From contig NZ_FNHP01000005.1 in assembly GCF_900103645.1 (NCBI RefSeq), positions 62,001 through 126,000 of the forward strand: 64,000 bases of DNA, in the 5' to 3' direction. The position numbers and the translations under genes were made by a program. The notes beneath the pieces were generated by a model. It searched no databases. It was not told the DNA's origin and saw only the letters and a program-made list of their open reading frames with translations. This DNA is from Oryzisolibacter propanilivorax (GTDB lineage: Bacteria; Pseudomonadota; Gammaproteobacteria; Burkholderiales; Burkholderiaceae_C). Positions 1-9,098 of the stretch are shown here, piece after piece (positions within the stretch are counted from its first letter, which is position 1; each line of letters opens with the position of its first letter).

Positions 1-1434
1 GACGACTTCGCCCAGGCGATGGCCGACGCCAACCCGGACAGCGAACTCAGCCAGCGCCTGGACCAGTTCAAGCGCTGGTACTCGCAGGCCGGCACGCCGC
101 GCGTGCGCGCCGAAGGCCATCACGACGCCGCCGCGCAGACCTACACCCTGACGTTGTCGCAAAGCTGCGCGCCCACGCCCGGCCAGCCGGACAAGCTGCC
201 CTTCGTCATTCCGGTGGCGCTGGGACTGGTGGCGCCGGACGGCAGCGCCCTGCCGCTGCAGTTGCAGGGCGAGGCGCATGCCACGGGCACCGAGCGCACC
301 GTGGTGCTGCACGAAGCCAGCCACACCCTCGTCTTCACCGGCGTGGCCCAGCCGCCCGTGCCGTCGCTGCTGCGCGGCTTCAGCGCGCCGGTCATCCTGG
401 ACTGCGACTACACCGATGAAGACCTGTTGCTGCTGCTGGCGCACGACAGCGACCCGTTCAACCGCTGGGAGGCAGGCCAGCGGCTGCTGCTGCGCATCGC
501 TATCGAAAACATAGCTAAAGGCCCATATGAATCAAGGGCTGGCGGCAGTTTTGAGCAAGAAATGCTGCCGCCGGCGGTGCTGCAGGCCCTGCAGGGCGTG
601 CTGCGCCATCCGCAGCTGGATGCCGCGTTCAAGGACCTGGTGCTGACACTGCCGTCCGAGACCTACATCGCCGAGCAGTTGCCCGAAGTCGATCCGCAGC
701 GTGTGCACGCCGTGCGCGAGGCGCTGCGCCTGGAACTGGCCACCCGGCTGCGCAGCGACTGGGAGTGGGCGTTCGAGGCGCACCAGGACAGCGGCGCTTA
801 TCGGCCCGACCCGGTCAGCGCGGGCCGCCGCGCCCTGGCCGGCACGGCGCTGTCCATGCTGTGCCTGGCGGCGCAGGCCAGCGGCGATGTGATCTGGCCC
901 GGCAAGGCCTACCAGCGCTTCAAGGACGCGGGCAACATGACCGACCGCTTCAATGCGCTCTCGGCGCTGGTCGCAAGCCACCATGCGCTGGCGCAGCCGG
1001 CACTAGAGCGCTTCCACGCCCTGTTCCAGGGCGACGCGCTCGTCATCGACAAATGGTTCGCCCTGCAGGCCAGCCGCCCCGACCACGGCGGCGACGTGCT
1101 GCCGGCGGTGCGCCAGCTGATGCAGCACCCGGATTTTTCGCTGAAGAACCCGAACCGGGCGCGCAGCGTCATATTCAGCTACTGCAACGGCAATCCGGGC
1201 GGCTTTCACCGCGCCGATGGCGCCGGCTACGATTTCTGGGCCGAACAGGTGCTGGTGCTGGATGCCCTCAACCCGCAGGTCGCCGCACGCCTGGCGCGCT
1301 CACTGGACCGCTGGCGCAAGCTGGCCGAGCCCTACCGCGCCACCGCGCACGCCGCACTGCAGCGCGTGGCGGCCAAGGGCGATGGGCTGTCGAGCGACGT
1401 GCGCGAGGTGATCACGCGCGCGCTGGCCGACTGA
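1..1434 (+). CDS. pepN: Aminopeptidase N, C-terminal part (gene cut by window start)
   Basis: The frame is open from base 1, so the gene begins before the window; about 477 residues are present. They match the end of bacterial aminopeptidase N (M1 family): the small beta domain followed by the helical C-terminal domain, with recognisable family stretches such as [34 protein letters not shown] and LKNPNRARS. The catalytic HEXXH domain lies outside the window. The enzyme is a cytoplasmic zinc exopeptidase that removes N-terminal residues from peptides. Bases 499-554 inside the gene are a copy of the dispersed palindromic repeat described below, translated as a low-GC insert around [16 protein letters not shown]. 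Identification is confident; the start cannot be seen. Confidence 0.95.
   Translation, partial: DDFAQAMADANPDSELSQRLDQFKRWYSQAGTPRVRAEGHHDAAAQTYTLTLSQSCAPTPGQPDKLPFVIPVALGLVAPDGSALPLQLQGEAHATGTERTVVLHEASHTLVFTGVAQPPVPSLLRGFSAPVILDCDYTDEDLLLLLAHDSDPFNRWEAGQRLLLRIAIENIAKGPYESRAGGSFEQEMLPPAVLQALQGVLRHPQLDAAFKDLVLTLPSETYIAEQLPEVDPQRVHAVREALRLELATRLRSDWEWAFEAHQDSGAYRPDPVSAGRRALAGTALSMLCLAAQASGDVIWPGKAYQRFKDAGNMTDRFNALSALVASHHALAQPALERFHALFQGDALVIDKWFALQASRPDHGGDVLPAVRQLMQHPDFSLKNPNRARSVIFSYCNGNPGGFHRADGAGYDFWAEQVLVLDALNPQVAARLARSLDRWRKLAEPYRATAHAALQRVAAKGDGLSSDVREVITRALAD
499..554 (+). repeat. Dispersed palindromic repeat, copy inside pepN
   Basis: The copy has head ATAGCT at 511, arms GGCCC (520-524) and GGGCT (536-540), then GGCGGCAG and TTTT. 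It is read in frame within pepN without a stop. Its AT content is clearly higher than that of the flanking gene. It aligns almost without gaps to the intergenic copy at 19289-19334. Confidence 0.6.
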
Positions 1435-1543
1435 CCGGCTGCCTGACGGCCAGGGGCGCCGGTGCGCCCCGCATGGCCCTGCCCGTCGGGTGAAACCCGC
1501 GCGCGGGCTGTGCACCCGAGATTTTCAAGAAAGGGGGTTTTTC

Positions 1544-2551
1544 ATGACCGAACGCATCAGCTTCACCCGCTATCTGGTCGAGCAGCAGCGCGACCACGGC
1601 CGCATCCCGCCGCAGCTGCGCCTGCTGCTGGAGGTCGTCGGCCGCGCCTGCAAGCGTATCGCCCTGGCGGTGAACAAGGGCGACTTGGGCGACGTGATGG
1701 GCACGGCCGGCAGCGAGAACGTGCAGGGCGAGGTGCAGAAAAAACTGGACATCATCGCCAACGAGACGCTGATCGAGGCCAACGAGTGGGGTGGCCACCT
1801 GGCCGCCATGGCCAGCGAAGAGATGGAGGGCATCTACCTGGTGCCCAACCGCTACCCGCAGGGCGAGTACCTGCTGCTGTTCGACCCCCTGGACGGTTCG
1901 TCCAACATCGACGTGAACGTCAGCATCGGCACCATCTTCAGCGTGCTGAAAAAGCCCGAGGGCCACCCTGGCGTGCACGAGAGCGACTTCCTGCAGCCGG
2001 GGCACCAGCAGGTGGCAGCCGGCTACTGCATCTACGGCCCGCAGACCACGCTGGTGCTCACCGTCGGCGACGGCGTCGCTATGTTCACGCTGGACCGCGA
2101 GCAGGGCTCGTTCGTGCTGACGCGCGAGAACATCCGCATTCCCGAGGACACCAAGGAATTCGCCATCAACATGAGCAACATGCGCCACTGGGACGCCCCG
2201 GTGCGCCGCTACATCGACGAGTGCCTGGCGGGCGAGACCGGCCCGCGCGGCAAGAACTTCAACATGCGCTGGATCGCCAGCATGGTCGCCGACGTGCACC
2301 GCATCCTGATGCGCGGCGGCATCTTCATGTACCCCTGGGACCAGCGCGAGCCGAACAAGCCCGGCAAGCTGCGCCTGATGTACGAGGCCAACCCCATGGG
2401 CTGGCTGGTCGAGCAGGCCGGCGGCGCGGCGACGAATGGCAAGGAACGCATCCTGGACGTGCAGCCGACGCAGCTGCATCAGCGCGTGAGCGTCATCCTG
2501 GGCTCGAAGAACGAGGTCGAGCGCGTCACCCGCTACCACCAGGAGCCTTGA
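1544..2551 (+). CDS. fbp: Fructose-1,6-bisphosphatase, class I
   Basis: The 335-residue protein removes the 1-phosphate of fructose 1,6-bisphosphate in gluconeogenesis and the Calvin cycle. The class I signature DPLDGSSN lies at residues 114-121, preceded by the acidic region around EEMEG. The ATG at 1544 is chosen because AAGGGGG sits 7 bases upstream and the N-terminus then starts where the family does. An in-frame GTG farther upstream has no better support. It lies 109 bases after pepN on the same strand, and the promoter of the following tRNA overlaps the region just beyond its stop. Length is normal for the family. Confidence 0.96.
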   Translation: MTERISFTRYLVEQQRDHGRIPPQLRLLLEVVGRACKRIALAVNKGDLGDVMGTAGSENVQGEVQKKLDIIANETLIEANEWGGHLAAMASEEMEGIYLVPNRYPQGEYLLLFDPLDGSSNIDVNVSIGTIFSVLKKPEGHPGVHESDFLQPGHQQVAAGYCIYGPQTTLVLTVGDGVAMFTLDREQGSFVLTRENIRIPEDTKEFAINMSNMRHWDAPVRRYIDECLAGETGPRGKNFNMRWIASMVADVHRILMRGGIFMYPWDQREPNKPGKLRLMYEANPMGWLVEQAGGAATNGKERILDVQPTQLHQRVSVILGSKNEVERVTRYHQEP

Positions 2552-2559
2552 GCAACTCG

Positions 2560-2587
2560 TTGCAGGGCCTGCAGCGCGGTATATAAT
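2560..2587 (+). promoter_or_regulatory. Promoter of tRNA-Thr
   Basis: A -35 box TTGCAG (2560-2565) and a perfect -10 box TATAAT (2582-2587) are separated by 16 bases. The predicted transcription start is a few bases before the mature tRNA 5' end at 2598. This is the clearest sigma-70 promoter in the window. Confidence 0.8.
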
Positions 2588-2597
2588 CGCGGTCTTC

Positions 2598-2673
2598 GCC
2601 GGTGTAGCTCAGTTGGTAGAGCAGCTCATTCGTAATGAGAAGGTCGCGTGTTCGATTCATGTCTCCGGCACCA
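2598..2673 (+). tRNA. tRNA-Thr (anticodon CGT)
   Basis: The 76-base cloverleaf includes an encoded CCA. The D arm starts GCTCAGTTGGTAGAGC, the anticodon stem-loop is CTCAT-TCGTAAT-GAG with anticodon CGT (reads ACG), and the T loop is TTCGATT. The acceptor stem pairs GCCGGTG with CTCCGGC and contains one T-T mismatch at pair 6-67. It has its own promoter and is followed by a strong terminator. Confidence 0.97.
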
Positions 2674-2680
2674 GGACCAT

Positions 2681-2717
2681 AAAAAACCCCGCTATCCCCA
2701 AGGTAGCGGGGTTTTTT
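2681..2717. terminator. Bidirectional rho-independent terminator
   Basis: The stem pairs CCCCGCTA with TAGCGGGG around a 9-base loop. It is flanked by six A on the left and six T on the right, so it can stop transcription of tRNA-Thr (+) and of the lipoprotein gene (-). Confidence 0.93.
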
Positions 2718-2772
2718 GTTTTTCACCCCTGCACGGTTCGCGGGACAGGCCACGCCACGGCACCGTGGCCAC

Positions 2773-2801
2773 GGCCCTGGCCCTGGCCCTGGCCCTGGCC
2801 C
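2773..2801. repeat. Tandem hexamer repeat GGCCCT
   Basis: Four perfect GGCCCT units plus a partial fifth sit between the stop codon of the lipoprotein gene and the shared terminator, so they would lie in the 3' untranslated part of its mRNA. Such short tandem units can vary by slippage. Confidence 0.8.
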
Positions 2802-2807
2802 GCGCCG

Positions 2808-3488
2808 TCAGTTCACGGCAAAACAGTACAGGAGGCCGGCGCTGCCGCTCATCTTGAGCTGCTCGACGCTGCAGCCGCGCGTGCCATGCGATGAGTTCCA
2901 CGACGCGTTGGCGACCGGATCGGGGTTGGTGCCCTTGCGGTCATGGTGTCCCACGATGGCAGAGCCGCCTTCGCTCCTGGTCCAGTTGCCACAAGTGGTT
3001 TCCTTGCCCGGATCGGGTATCGCCACGGTACCGTCCGGACGCGAACCGGTGAGGATGTCATGGCGATTGACCGGGTCGCCGAAGCCGGAGACTTCCTCGC
3101 CCTTCTCGGTCAGCGAGGTGTCCTTGCCGAGCTTGGCATTGGCGCTGTGCAGGTCCTGCACGCTGGTGGCAATCACAACGCCTTTGGCGTTGGCCCAAGG
3201 TCCGGTGCCGATGCGGTCGCGCGCATGCACCGCTGGCTGTCCGTTCAAGGCGGCATTGCTCAGGTAGGCATGCCAGGTGCGGTTGCCGGCGCCGACGCCC
3301 GTGGCCAGCGCCTGGCAGACGCGGTCGGCCCCGGCCAAGCCGCCGAGGTCACCGCCCTTGCCCGGATTGGCGCTGGTGATGAAAAAGCCCATGGGGGTGC
3401 CGCCGGGGCCAGGGGATCCGGGGGCACTGCAACCGCCGATCAGGGCGACGGCTGCAAGGGTAGCGCTGGCAACGCGGCGACGGGTCAT
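2808..3488 (-). CDS. Secreted lipoprotein with lectin/endostatin-like domain
   Basis: The 226-residue protein has an arginine-rich start, a hydrophobic segment and the lipobox LIGGC, with Cys20 as the lipidation site. A Gly/Pro linker follows. From about residue 34 there is one domain with stretches FFITSANPGKGGDLGGLAGAD, VHARDRIGTGPW and TRGCSVEQLK. This pattern is typical of bacterial proteins annotated as lectin or collagen XVIII/endostatin-like fold. Ligand and role are unknown. The gene stands alone, facing the tRNA-Thr terminator, and about 190 bases without a recognisable gene lie upstream. Lipoprotein status is confident; the fold name is from memory of the family. Confidence 0.75.
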   Translation of the reverse strand: MTRRRVASATLAAVALIGGCSAPGSPGPGGTPMGFFITSANPGKGGDLGGLAGADRVCQALATGVGAGNRTWHAYLSNAALNGQPAVHARDRIGTGPWANAKGVVIATSVQDLHSANAKLGKDTSLTEKGEEVSGFGDPVNRHDILTGSRPDGTVAIPDPGKETTCGNWTRSEGGSAIVGHHDRKGTNPDPVANASWNSSHGTRGCSVEQLKMSGSAGLLYCFAVN

Positions 3489-3674
3489 GGCGAGATCCTA
3501 GGCGTGGAAGAAGATGCGCAGGCTAGCGCAACGCCGTGCCGGCAGCAATGCACGCCTGGAACTTTTTTTCCAGCGCCCCGGCAGCACGGCATGCGGCCAT
3601 GTGGTGCGGGTGCAGGGACTGTCCGGAAGGACGCAATGCCTTGCGCCAAGCGCGCCCCAAGAGCCTCAGGAGGT

Positions 3675-4463
3675 TCAGGCTGCGGCCGCTGCGCTGGCGT
3701 GCAGGCAGATCGCCGCCGCCGCCGCCACGTTCAGCGACTCCTCGCCTCCCGGCTGCATGATGCGGATGCGCTGGCTGGCCGCCTGCTCCAGCGCCGGCGA
3801 CACGCCTTGCCCTTCGTGCCCCAGAACCCAGGCGCAGGGCCAAGGCAGCGTGGCGCGGTGCAGCCAGTCGCCTTGGTGCGAGCTGGTCACCAGCAGCGGC
3901 AGGCGCAGGCTTTCGATGAGAGCTGCTGCGTCCAGCCCTTCGACCACGCGCAGCGCGAAGTGCGCGCCCATGCCGGCGCGCAGCACCTTGGGTGACCACA
4001 GCGCCGCCGTGCCGCGCACGGCCGCGATCTGGGTGAAGCCGAAAGCGGCGGCGCTGCGCACGATGGAGCCGACGTTGCCGGCGTCCTGCAGCCGGTCCAG
4101 CACCACGGTTGGCGCGTCGGGCACGAGGCTCTGCCCGTGCGCCAGTTCCAGCACGAAACCCAGGTGCGCCGGGGACTCCAGCGCGGTGATGGCAGCCCAC
4201 AGCGCATCCGCCAGCACTACGTTTTTGGTAGCTGCCTGCCTATATTCCGCTGGGGCTTGAGGCCAGAAAGACTCCGAAAACACCGCCAGCGCCGGCCGCT
4301 GTCCGCGCGCCAGCGCAGCGCTGCACAGGTGCTCGCCCTCGACCCAGACGCGGCCGGCCTTACGGTAACCCGTGCTGTCGTGCGCCAGACGGCGCAGCTC
4401 CTTGACCAGCGCATTGCTGGCGGACTCGATGAAGGTCGGGGCAGGAATGGATGGAGCAGGCAT
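3675..4463 (-). CDS. TrmH (SpoU) family RNA 2'-O-methyltransferase
   Basis: The 262-residue SAM-dependent RNA ribose methyltransferase has the three SPOUT knot motifs: NVGSIVRSAAAFG, WVLGHEGQGV and IMQPGGEESLNVAAAAA. The N-terminal part (about 1-95) is the variable substrate-binding region. Its start ATG at 4463 overlaps the rnhB stop codon by one base (TGATG), which fixes the start and indicates translational coupling. A dispersed-repeat copy (4228-4270) lies in the linker between the two domains, around residues 65-79. It is the last gene of the long envelope run. The rRNA or tRNA target cannot be told from sequence. Confidence 0.88.
   Translation of the reverse strand: MPAPSIPAPTFIESASNALVKELRRLAHDSTGYRKAGRVWVEGEHLCSAALARGQRPALAVFSESFWPQAPAEYRQAATKNVVLADALWAAITALESPAHLGFVLELAHGQSLVPDAPTVVLDRLQDAGNVGSIVRSAAAFGFTQIAAVRGTAALWSPKVLRAGMGAHFALRVVEGLDAAALIESLRLPLLVTSSHQGDWLHRATLPWPCAWVLGHEGQGVSPALEQAASQRIRIMQPGGEESLNVAAAAAICLHASAAAAA
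4228..4270 (+). repeat. Dispersed palindromic repeat, copy inside the trmH-type gene
   Basis: On the plus strand it reads GTAGCTGCCTGCC, a short spacer, then GGGGCTTGAGGCC. Its orientation is opposite to the gene. It encodes part of a predicted linker (APAEYRQAATK) without breaking the frame. Confidence 0.6.
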
Positions 4464-5101
4464 CAGGCGAACAGCGGGGTCTGGGACAGGGTGCGCGCCA
4501 CCGGCGCGAACGAGCGCCGGTGCTGCGGGCAGGCGCCGTGCTGCGCCAGCGCCGCCAGGTGCTCGGCCGTGCCATAGCCCTTGTGCCCGGCAAAACCGTA
4601 TTGCGGATATTGCGCGTGCAGCTCCTGGCACCAGCGGTCGCGCGTCACCTTGGCCAGGATGGACGCGGCGGAGATCGCCGCCACGCGCGCGTCGCCGCGC
4701 ACGATGGCCTCGGCCGGCACGTCCAGCTGCGGCAGGCGGTTGCCGTCGACTTGCACGCGCACGGGTTTCAAGCGCAGGCCGAGCACGGCGCGGCGCATGG
4801 CCAGCAGCGTCGCCTGCAGGATATTCAGCCGGTCGATTTCCTCGACGCTGGCCTGGGCGATGCTGACGCAAAGCGCGTGCGCGCGGATCTCGTCGTACAG
4901 CCGCTCGCGGCGCGCGGCGGTCAGCGCCTTGCTGTCGGCCAGGCCCGCAATGGGGTGCGCGTCGTCGAGGATCACGGCCGCCGCCACCACCGGGCCGGCC
5001 AGCGGGCCGCGGCCGGCCTCGTCCACGCCGGCCAGCAGGCCGGGCGGGTACCAGTCGAGCGAGGCTTGGCGCTCAGGCGGCCAGCAGTTGGCGGACGGCA
5101 T
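4463..5101 (-). CDS. rnhB: Ribonuclease HII
   Basis: The 212-residue enzyme cleaves RNA in RNA-DNA hybrids, including single ribonucleotides in DNA. The acidic active site is visible: D27-E28 in [15 protein letters not shown]119 in QVDGN and D137 in RGDARV, followed by the ILAKVTRD helix. Only one early ATG is available, so the gene begins 29 bases inside the lpxB end, and its stop overlaps the next gene. Location after lpxB is common in proteobacteria. Confidence 0.95.
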   Translation of the reverse strand: MPSANCWPPERQASLDWYPPGLLAGVDEAGRGPLAGPVVAAAVILDDAHPIAGLADSKALTAARRERLYDEIRAHALCVSIAQASVEEIDRLNILQATLLAMRRAVLGLRLKPVRVQVDGNRLPQLDVPAEAIVRGDARVAAISAASILAKVTRDRWCQELHAQYPQYGFAGHKGYGTAEHLAALAQHGACPQHRRSFAPVARTLSQTPLFA

Positions 5102-6242
5102 CGGCGGCTAGGCGCGGCGTGTCGCGGCGCAGGTCGTGGTGCAGCGCAGTGAAGCGCTGCTCCAGCGCGGCGATGCGCTGGGGGTCGTGTTGGCATGCCT
5201 CGAGCCAGCTGCCCACGGCGGCGGCCAGCGCCTGCGGCGTGGCGTCGTCCTGCAGCAGCTCCGGCACGACGAAATCGCGGCACAGGATGTTGGGCAAGCC
5301 GACCCACGGTTGCAGCTGTTTGCGGCGCATCAGGCGCCAGCTCCAGGGGTGCATGTGATAGCCGATGACCATCGGGCGCTTGAACAGCGCGGCCTCCAGC
5401 GTGGCGGTGCCGCTGGCGATCAGCGTCGCGTCGCAGGCGGCCAGGGCCAGATGCGACTGGCCGTCGAGGATGGTGACGGCCCGCTCCACGCCGCACTCGC
5501 GCACCAGTTGCTGCAGGCGCACGCGCAGCGCCGGCACCGCTGGCACTATCACTCTGATAGCTGGACGCGCTTGCCGGATGAGGGCCACGGCCTGAAAGAA
5601 GGGCCGCGCGATGTAGGCCACCTCGGCGGAGCGGCTGCCGGGCAGGACGGCCAGCACCTCGCCGTCGGCGGGCAGGCCCAGCGCCTGGCGGGCGGCGGCC
5701 CGGTCGGGCTGCAGTGGGATGACGTTGGCCAGCGGATGGCCGACGAAGGTGGCGGCAATGCCGTGGCGCGCGAGCAGCTCGGGCTCGAACGGGAACAGGC
5801 ACAGCACGTGGTCGCACGCGGCGCGAATCTTGTCCACGCGCTCGGGCCGCCAGGCCCAGATCGACGGACAGACGAAATGCACGGTCTTGATGCCGGCGGC
5901 GCGCAGGTCGGTCTCCAGGCCCAGGTTGAAATCCGGCGCGTCGACGCCGATGAACACGTCGGGCCGGTCCGCGCCCAGCAGCCGCGCGCGCAACGCCTTG
6001 CGGATGCGCAGGATGCCCAGCAGTTTTTGCACCAGCTCCAGGCTGTAGCCGTGCACCGCCAAACGTTCGGACGGCCACCAAGCGTCGAAACCGCGCTCCT
6101 GCATGCGCGCGCCGCCGATGCCCATGCTGGCCACCTGCGGCCACTGCGCGCGCAGGCCGTCCAGCAGCAAGCCGGCCAGCAGGTCGCCGGACGTCTCTCC
6201 GGCCACCAGAGCGATGCGCGGTGGAGGGGTCTGCTGCTGCAT
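5073..6242 (-). CDS. lpxB: Lipid-A-disaccharide synthase
   Basis: The 389-residue glycosyltransferase (GT19) joins UDP-2,3-diacylglucosamine and lipid X to form the lipid A disaccharide at the inner membrane. Family stretches include [30 protein letters not shown] and [11 protein letters not shown]. The start at 6242 gives the usual N-terminus ([10 protein letters not shown]) and leaves 19 bases to lpxA; an in-frame upstream extension of 31 codons overlaps lpxA and is not family-like. A weak dispersed-repeat copy lies within residues about 213-229. It follows lpxD-fabZ-lpxA in the lipid A run. Confidence 0.96.
   Translation of the reverse strand: MQQQTPPPRIALVAGETSGDLLAGLLLDGLRAQWPQVASMGIGGARMQERGFDAWWPSERLAVHGYSLELVQKLLGILRIRKALRARLLGADRPDVFIGVDAPDFNLGLETDLRAAGIKTVHFVCPSIWAWRPERVDKIRAACDHVLCLFPFEPELLARHGIAATFVGHPLANVIPLQPDRAAARQALGLPADGEVLAVLPGSRSAEVAYIARPFFQAVALIRQARPAIRVIVPAVPALRVRLQQLVRECGVERAVTILDGQSHLALAACDATLIASGTATLEAALFKRPMVIGYHMHPWSWRLMRRKQLQPWVGLPNILCRDFVVPELLQDDATPQALAAAVGSWLEACQHDPQRIAALEQRFTALHHDLRRDTPRLAADAVRQLLAA
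5557..5605 (+). repeat. Possible dispersed palindromic repeat copy inside lpxB
   Basis: Plus strand has TGATAGCTGG, then CGCGCTTG, GGGCCACGGCC and a short A/G tail. The head is good, but the second half is degenerate. It is the least certain member of the family. Confidence 0.35.
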
Positions 6243-6261
6243 GGCGCGGCGCGGGACAGGG

Positions 6262-7062
6262 TCAGCGGACGATACCGCGCCGCGAGGCGGCGACGAAATC
6301 GCGCAACTGGTGCACGTCGCTGCCGGCTTGGCCACCCGCTTCGTCGGCCTGTCGTGTCAGCGCGTCCAGCGCCCCGTCCAGCGTCAGGCCCTGGCGGTAC
6401 AGCGCACGGTAGGCTTTCTTCAGCGCGCCCACGCGCTCGGCGTCGAAGCCACGCCGGCGCAGGCCTTCGGTATTCAGGCCGCGCACCGCCAGCGGATTGC
6501 CATCGACCATCATGAACGGGGGCACGTCCTGCGAGACGTGGCTGGCGAAGCCCGCCATGGCGTGCGCGCCGACGCGGCAGAACTGGTGAATGCCAGTCAG
6601 CCCGCCGATGATGGCGTGGTCGCCCACGTGCACATGGCCGGCCAGCGTGGCGTTGTTGGCCAGGATCGTCTGGTGGCCCACCACGCAGTCGTGCGCGATG
6701 TGCACGTAGGCCATGATCCAGTTGTCGTCGCCGACGGTGGTCTCGCCCCGGTCCTGCACCGTGCCGGTGTTGAAGGTGCAGAACTCGCGGATGGTGTTGC
6801 GATGGCCGATCACCAGCCGCGTCGGCTCGCCGGCGTACTTCTTGTCCTGTGGCGCCGCGCCCAGCGAGGCGAACTGAAAGATGCGGTTGTCCTCGCCGAT
6901 ATGCGTCTCGCCCTCGATCACGCAGTGTGCGCCAACGCTGGTGCCGGCGCCAATGCGCACGCCGGGGCCGATGACGGCGTACGGACCGACGCTGACCGAG
7001 CCGTGCAGCTGCGCGGCGGGGTCGATGACGGCGGTGGGGTGGATGCGGTTGCTGCTGCTCAC
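6262..7062 (-). CDS. lpxA: UDP-N-acetylglucosamine acyltransferase
   Basis: The 266-residue left-handed beta-helix trimer performs the first step of lipid A synthesis, moving 3-hydroxyacyl from ACP to UDP-GlcNAc. Many hexapeptide repeats run from residue 8 to about 190. The catalytic His is H124 in [10 protein letters not shown]. The GTG at 7062 is chosen because it puts the IHPTAVIDP start at the usual place and lies 41 bases after fabZ. A TTG/ATG extension upstream would run into fabZ. The helical C-terminal domain is complete. Confidence 0.95.
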   Translation of the reverse strand: MSSSNRIHPTAVIDPAAQLHGSVSVGPYAVIGPGVRIGAGTSVGAHCVIEGETHIGEDNRIFQFASLGAAPQDKKYAGEPTRLVIGHRNTIREFCTFNTGTVQDRGETTVGDDNWIMAYVHIAHDCVVGHQTILANNATLAGHVHVGDHAIIGGLTGIHQFCRVGAHAMAGFASHVSQDVPPFMMVDGNPLAVRGLNTEGLRRRGFDAERVGALKKAYRALYRQGLTLDGALDALTRQADEAGGQAGSDVHQLRDFVAASRRGIVR

Positions 7063-7103
7063 GCGGCGCGTTGCCTGTGCGGAAAAGAAAAGGACGGGCT
7101 GGG

Positions 7104-7541
7104 TCAGGCCACGGTGCGCATGGTGCACATGATCTCGGCCTCGCAGGCCATGCTGTCGCCCACGCGCGCGCAGCCCTTGAACTTGTAGATGCCGCCCTTG
7201 ATGCGGTCCAGCTCCACCTCCAGGGTGAGCTGGTCGCCCGGCTCCACCGGGCGCTTGAAGCGCGCGCCATCGATGCCGACGAAGTAGAACACCTTGTCGT
7301 CGCCAGGTGCCTCGCCCATCATGTCGAACGACAGAAGGCCAGCGGCCTGGGCCAGGGCTTCCAGCATCAGCACGCCGGGCATGACCGGGCGCGCTGGGAA
7401 GTGGCCGGTGAAGAACGGCTCGTTGATGGTGACGTTCTTGATCGCCTGAATGCGCTTGCCGCGCTCGAGCTCCACGACACGGTCCACCAGCAGGAACGGA
7501 TAGCGGTGCGGCAGGAGCTTGAGAATCTGGTGGATGTCCAT
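7104..7541 (-). CDS. fabZ: 3-hydroxyacyl-ACP dehydratase
   Basis: The 145-residue hot-dog-fold enzyme dehydrates 3-hydroxyacyl-ACP in fatty acid synthesis. The [12 protein letters not shown] start and the active site H47 ([11 protein letters not shown]) with E61 are present. It sits between lpxD and lpxA, the usual place, where it shares the 3-hydroxyacyl-ACP pool with lipid A synthesis. Confidence 0.97.
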   Translation of the reverse strand: MDIHQILKLLPHRYPFLLVDRVVELERGKRIQAIKNVTINEPFFTGHFPARPVMPGVLMLEALAQAAGLLSFDMMGEAPGDDKVFYFVGIDGARFKRPVEPGDQLTLEVELDRIKGGIYKFKGCARVGDSMACEAEIMCTMRTVA

Positions 7542-7559
7542 TGTGGTGGTGCGAGCGGC

Positions 7560-8543
7560 CTAGCCGCCCTTGTGAGTCTGTTCCAGGGCCTTGATGCGCT
7601 CGCGCAGCCGGTGCAGCTGGCGCAGCGTGGCGGCGTTCTTTTCCCAGCGGGCATTGTCATCCATGGGGAAGACGCCGGTGTACTGGCCGGGACGCGAAAT
7701 CGAGTGCGTGACCACCGTGTTGGTGGAGATGTGCACATTGTCCGCCAACTCCAGGTGCCCGACGATGGACGCGGCCCCGGCAATGGTGCAGTGCGCGCCG
7801 ATCTTCGTGCTGCCGGCCACGGCCGAGCAGCCAGCCATGGCGGTATGGCGGCCGATATGTACGTTATGGGCGATCTGGATCAGGTTGTCCAGCTTCACGC
7901 CGTCTTCGATCACCGTGTCTTCCAACGCGCCGCGGTCGATGCAGGTGTTGGCGCCGATCTCCACATCGTGGCCGATGCGCACCGCGCCCAACTGCTCGAT
8001 CTTGACCCACTGCCCGCCCTCGTGCGCGAAGCCGAAGCCGTCGGCGCCGATCACCACACCGGGGTGCACGATGCAGCGCTCGCCCAGCCGGCAGCGCTCG
8101 CCCACCGTCACGCGCGAGGCGAGCCGTGTGTGCGCGCCAATCACCGCGCCGCGCTCGACCACGCACAGCGGGCCGATGCTGGCCGTGGGGTGTACCTGGG
8201 CTTCTTCGTGCACCACGGCGCTTGGATGGATGCCAACCGTCGCGCCCAGGCCCTGCAGCCGCTTCCACAACTGCGTCACGCGCGCAAAGTACACGTAGGG
8301 GTCGGGCGCCACGATGCACGCGCCGCGTGCCAACGCCGCGTCGCGCAAGGCCGGACCCACAATGACACAGGCCGCCTGCGAGGCGGCCAGCTGTGACTGG
8401 TAGCGCGGGTTGCTCAGGAACGACAGCGCATCGCCGCCTGCTGTCTCCAGCGGCGCCAGCCGCCGGATCTCCGTTCCGGGGCTGCCACCTTGCAGTTCAC
8501 CGCCCAGCGCCTCGACGATCTGGCCGAGCCGCACGGCGCTCAC
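7560..8543 (-). CDS. lpxD: UDP-3-O-(3-hydroxyacyl)glucosamine N-acyltransferase
   Basis: The 327-residue enzyme adds the N-linked acyl chain in the third step of lipid A synthesis. It has the N-terminal uridine-binding domain (about 1-95), a hexapeptide beta-helix with [17 protein letters not shown], and the catalytic His in [11 protein letters not shown]-terminal helix ends in [13 protein letters not shown]. It lies 18 bases from fabZ and 33 bases after skp. Confidence 0.96.
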   Translation of the reverse strand: MSAVRLGQIVEALGGELQGGSPGTEIRRLAPLETAGGDALSFLSNPRYQSQLAASQAACVIVGPALRDAALARGACIVAPDPYVYFARVTQLWKRLQGLGATVGIHPSAVVHEEAQVHPTASIGPLCVVERGAVIGAHTRLASRVTVGERCRLGERCIVHPGVVIGADGFGFAHEGGQWVKIEQLGAVRIGHDVEIGANTCIDRGALEDTVIEDGVKLDNLIQIAHNVHIGRHTAMAGCSAVAGSTKIGAHCTIAGAASIVGHLELADNVHISTNTVVTHSISRPGQYTGVFPMDDNARWEKNAATLRQLHRLRERIKALEQTHKGG

Positions 8544-8576
8544 GCGCTGGCCGTCCTAGCGGCCACACTGGCGAGC

Positions 8577-9098
8577 TTATTTGCCATTGCCGGCCGAGTT
8601 CATGGCCTTGATGACCTTTTCCGTGATGTCGTGCTTGGGGTTGATGTAGACGGCTTCCTGCAGGATGACGTCGTACTTCTCGGCCTCGGCGACCTGCTTG
8701 ACCACGCGGTTGGCACGCTCGAGCACTTGGCTCAGCTCCTCGTTCTTGCGTGCGGTCAGGTCTTCCTGAAACTCGCGGCGCTTGCGCTGGAAGTCCCGGT
8801 CTTGGTCGACCAGCTGGCGCTGGCGCGTCACGCGCTGGCTCTCGGCCATGGTCGGCGCCTCGCGCTCGAACTTCTCGGTGGCGGATTTCAAGGCGTTGCC
8901 CTGGTCCACCAGCTCTTTTTCGCGGCGCGAGAATTCCTGCTCCAGCTTGGTCTGTGCCGCCTTGGCGGAATTGGCCTCGCGGAAGATACGGTCGGTGTTC
9001 ACGAAGCCGGCCTTGAACTCCTGCGCCTGCGCGGGAACGGTGAACGCCATGGAGCCCAGCAGGACGGCCAAGGGAAAGTGACGGGCAAACGATTTCAT
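8577..9098 (-). CDS. skp: Periplasmic chaperone Skp/OmpH
   Basis: The 173-residue protein has a signal peptide ending in VPAQA (about residue 25) and then a long charged coiled-coil with many Lys, Glu and Gln, as in the Skp tentacles. It carries unfolded outer membrane proteins through the periplasm to BamA. The start ATG overlaps the bamA stop codon (TAATG), so translation is probably coupled. Confidence 0.94.
   Translation of the reverse strand: MKSFARHFPLAVLLGSMAFTVPAQAQEFKAGFVNTDRIFREANSAKAAQTKLEQEFSRREKELVDQGNALKSATEKFEREAPTMAESQRVTRQRQLVDQDRDFQRKRREFQEDLTARKNEELSQVLERANRVVKQVAEAEKYDVILQEAVYINPKHDITEKVIKAMNSAGNGK

Noticed and set aside
2773-2801. Hexamer tandem considered as a CRISPR or coding repeat
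   Set aside because: The unit is 6 bases with no spacers and lies after a stop codon; it is a simple tandem repeat.
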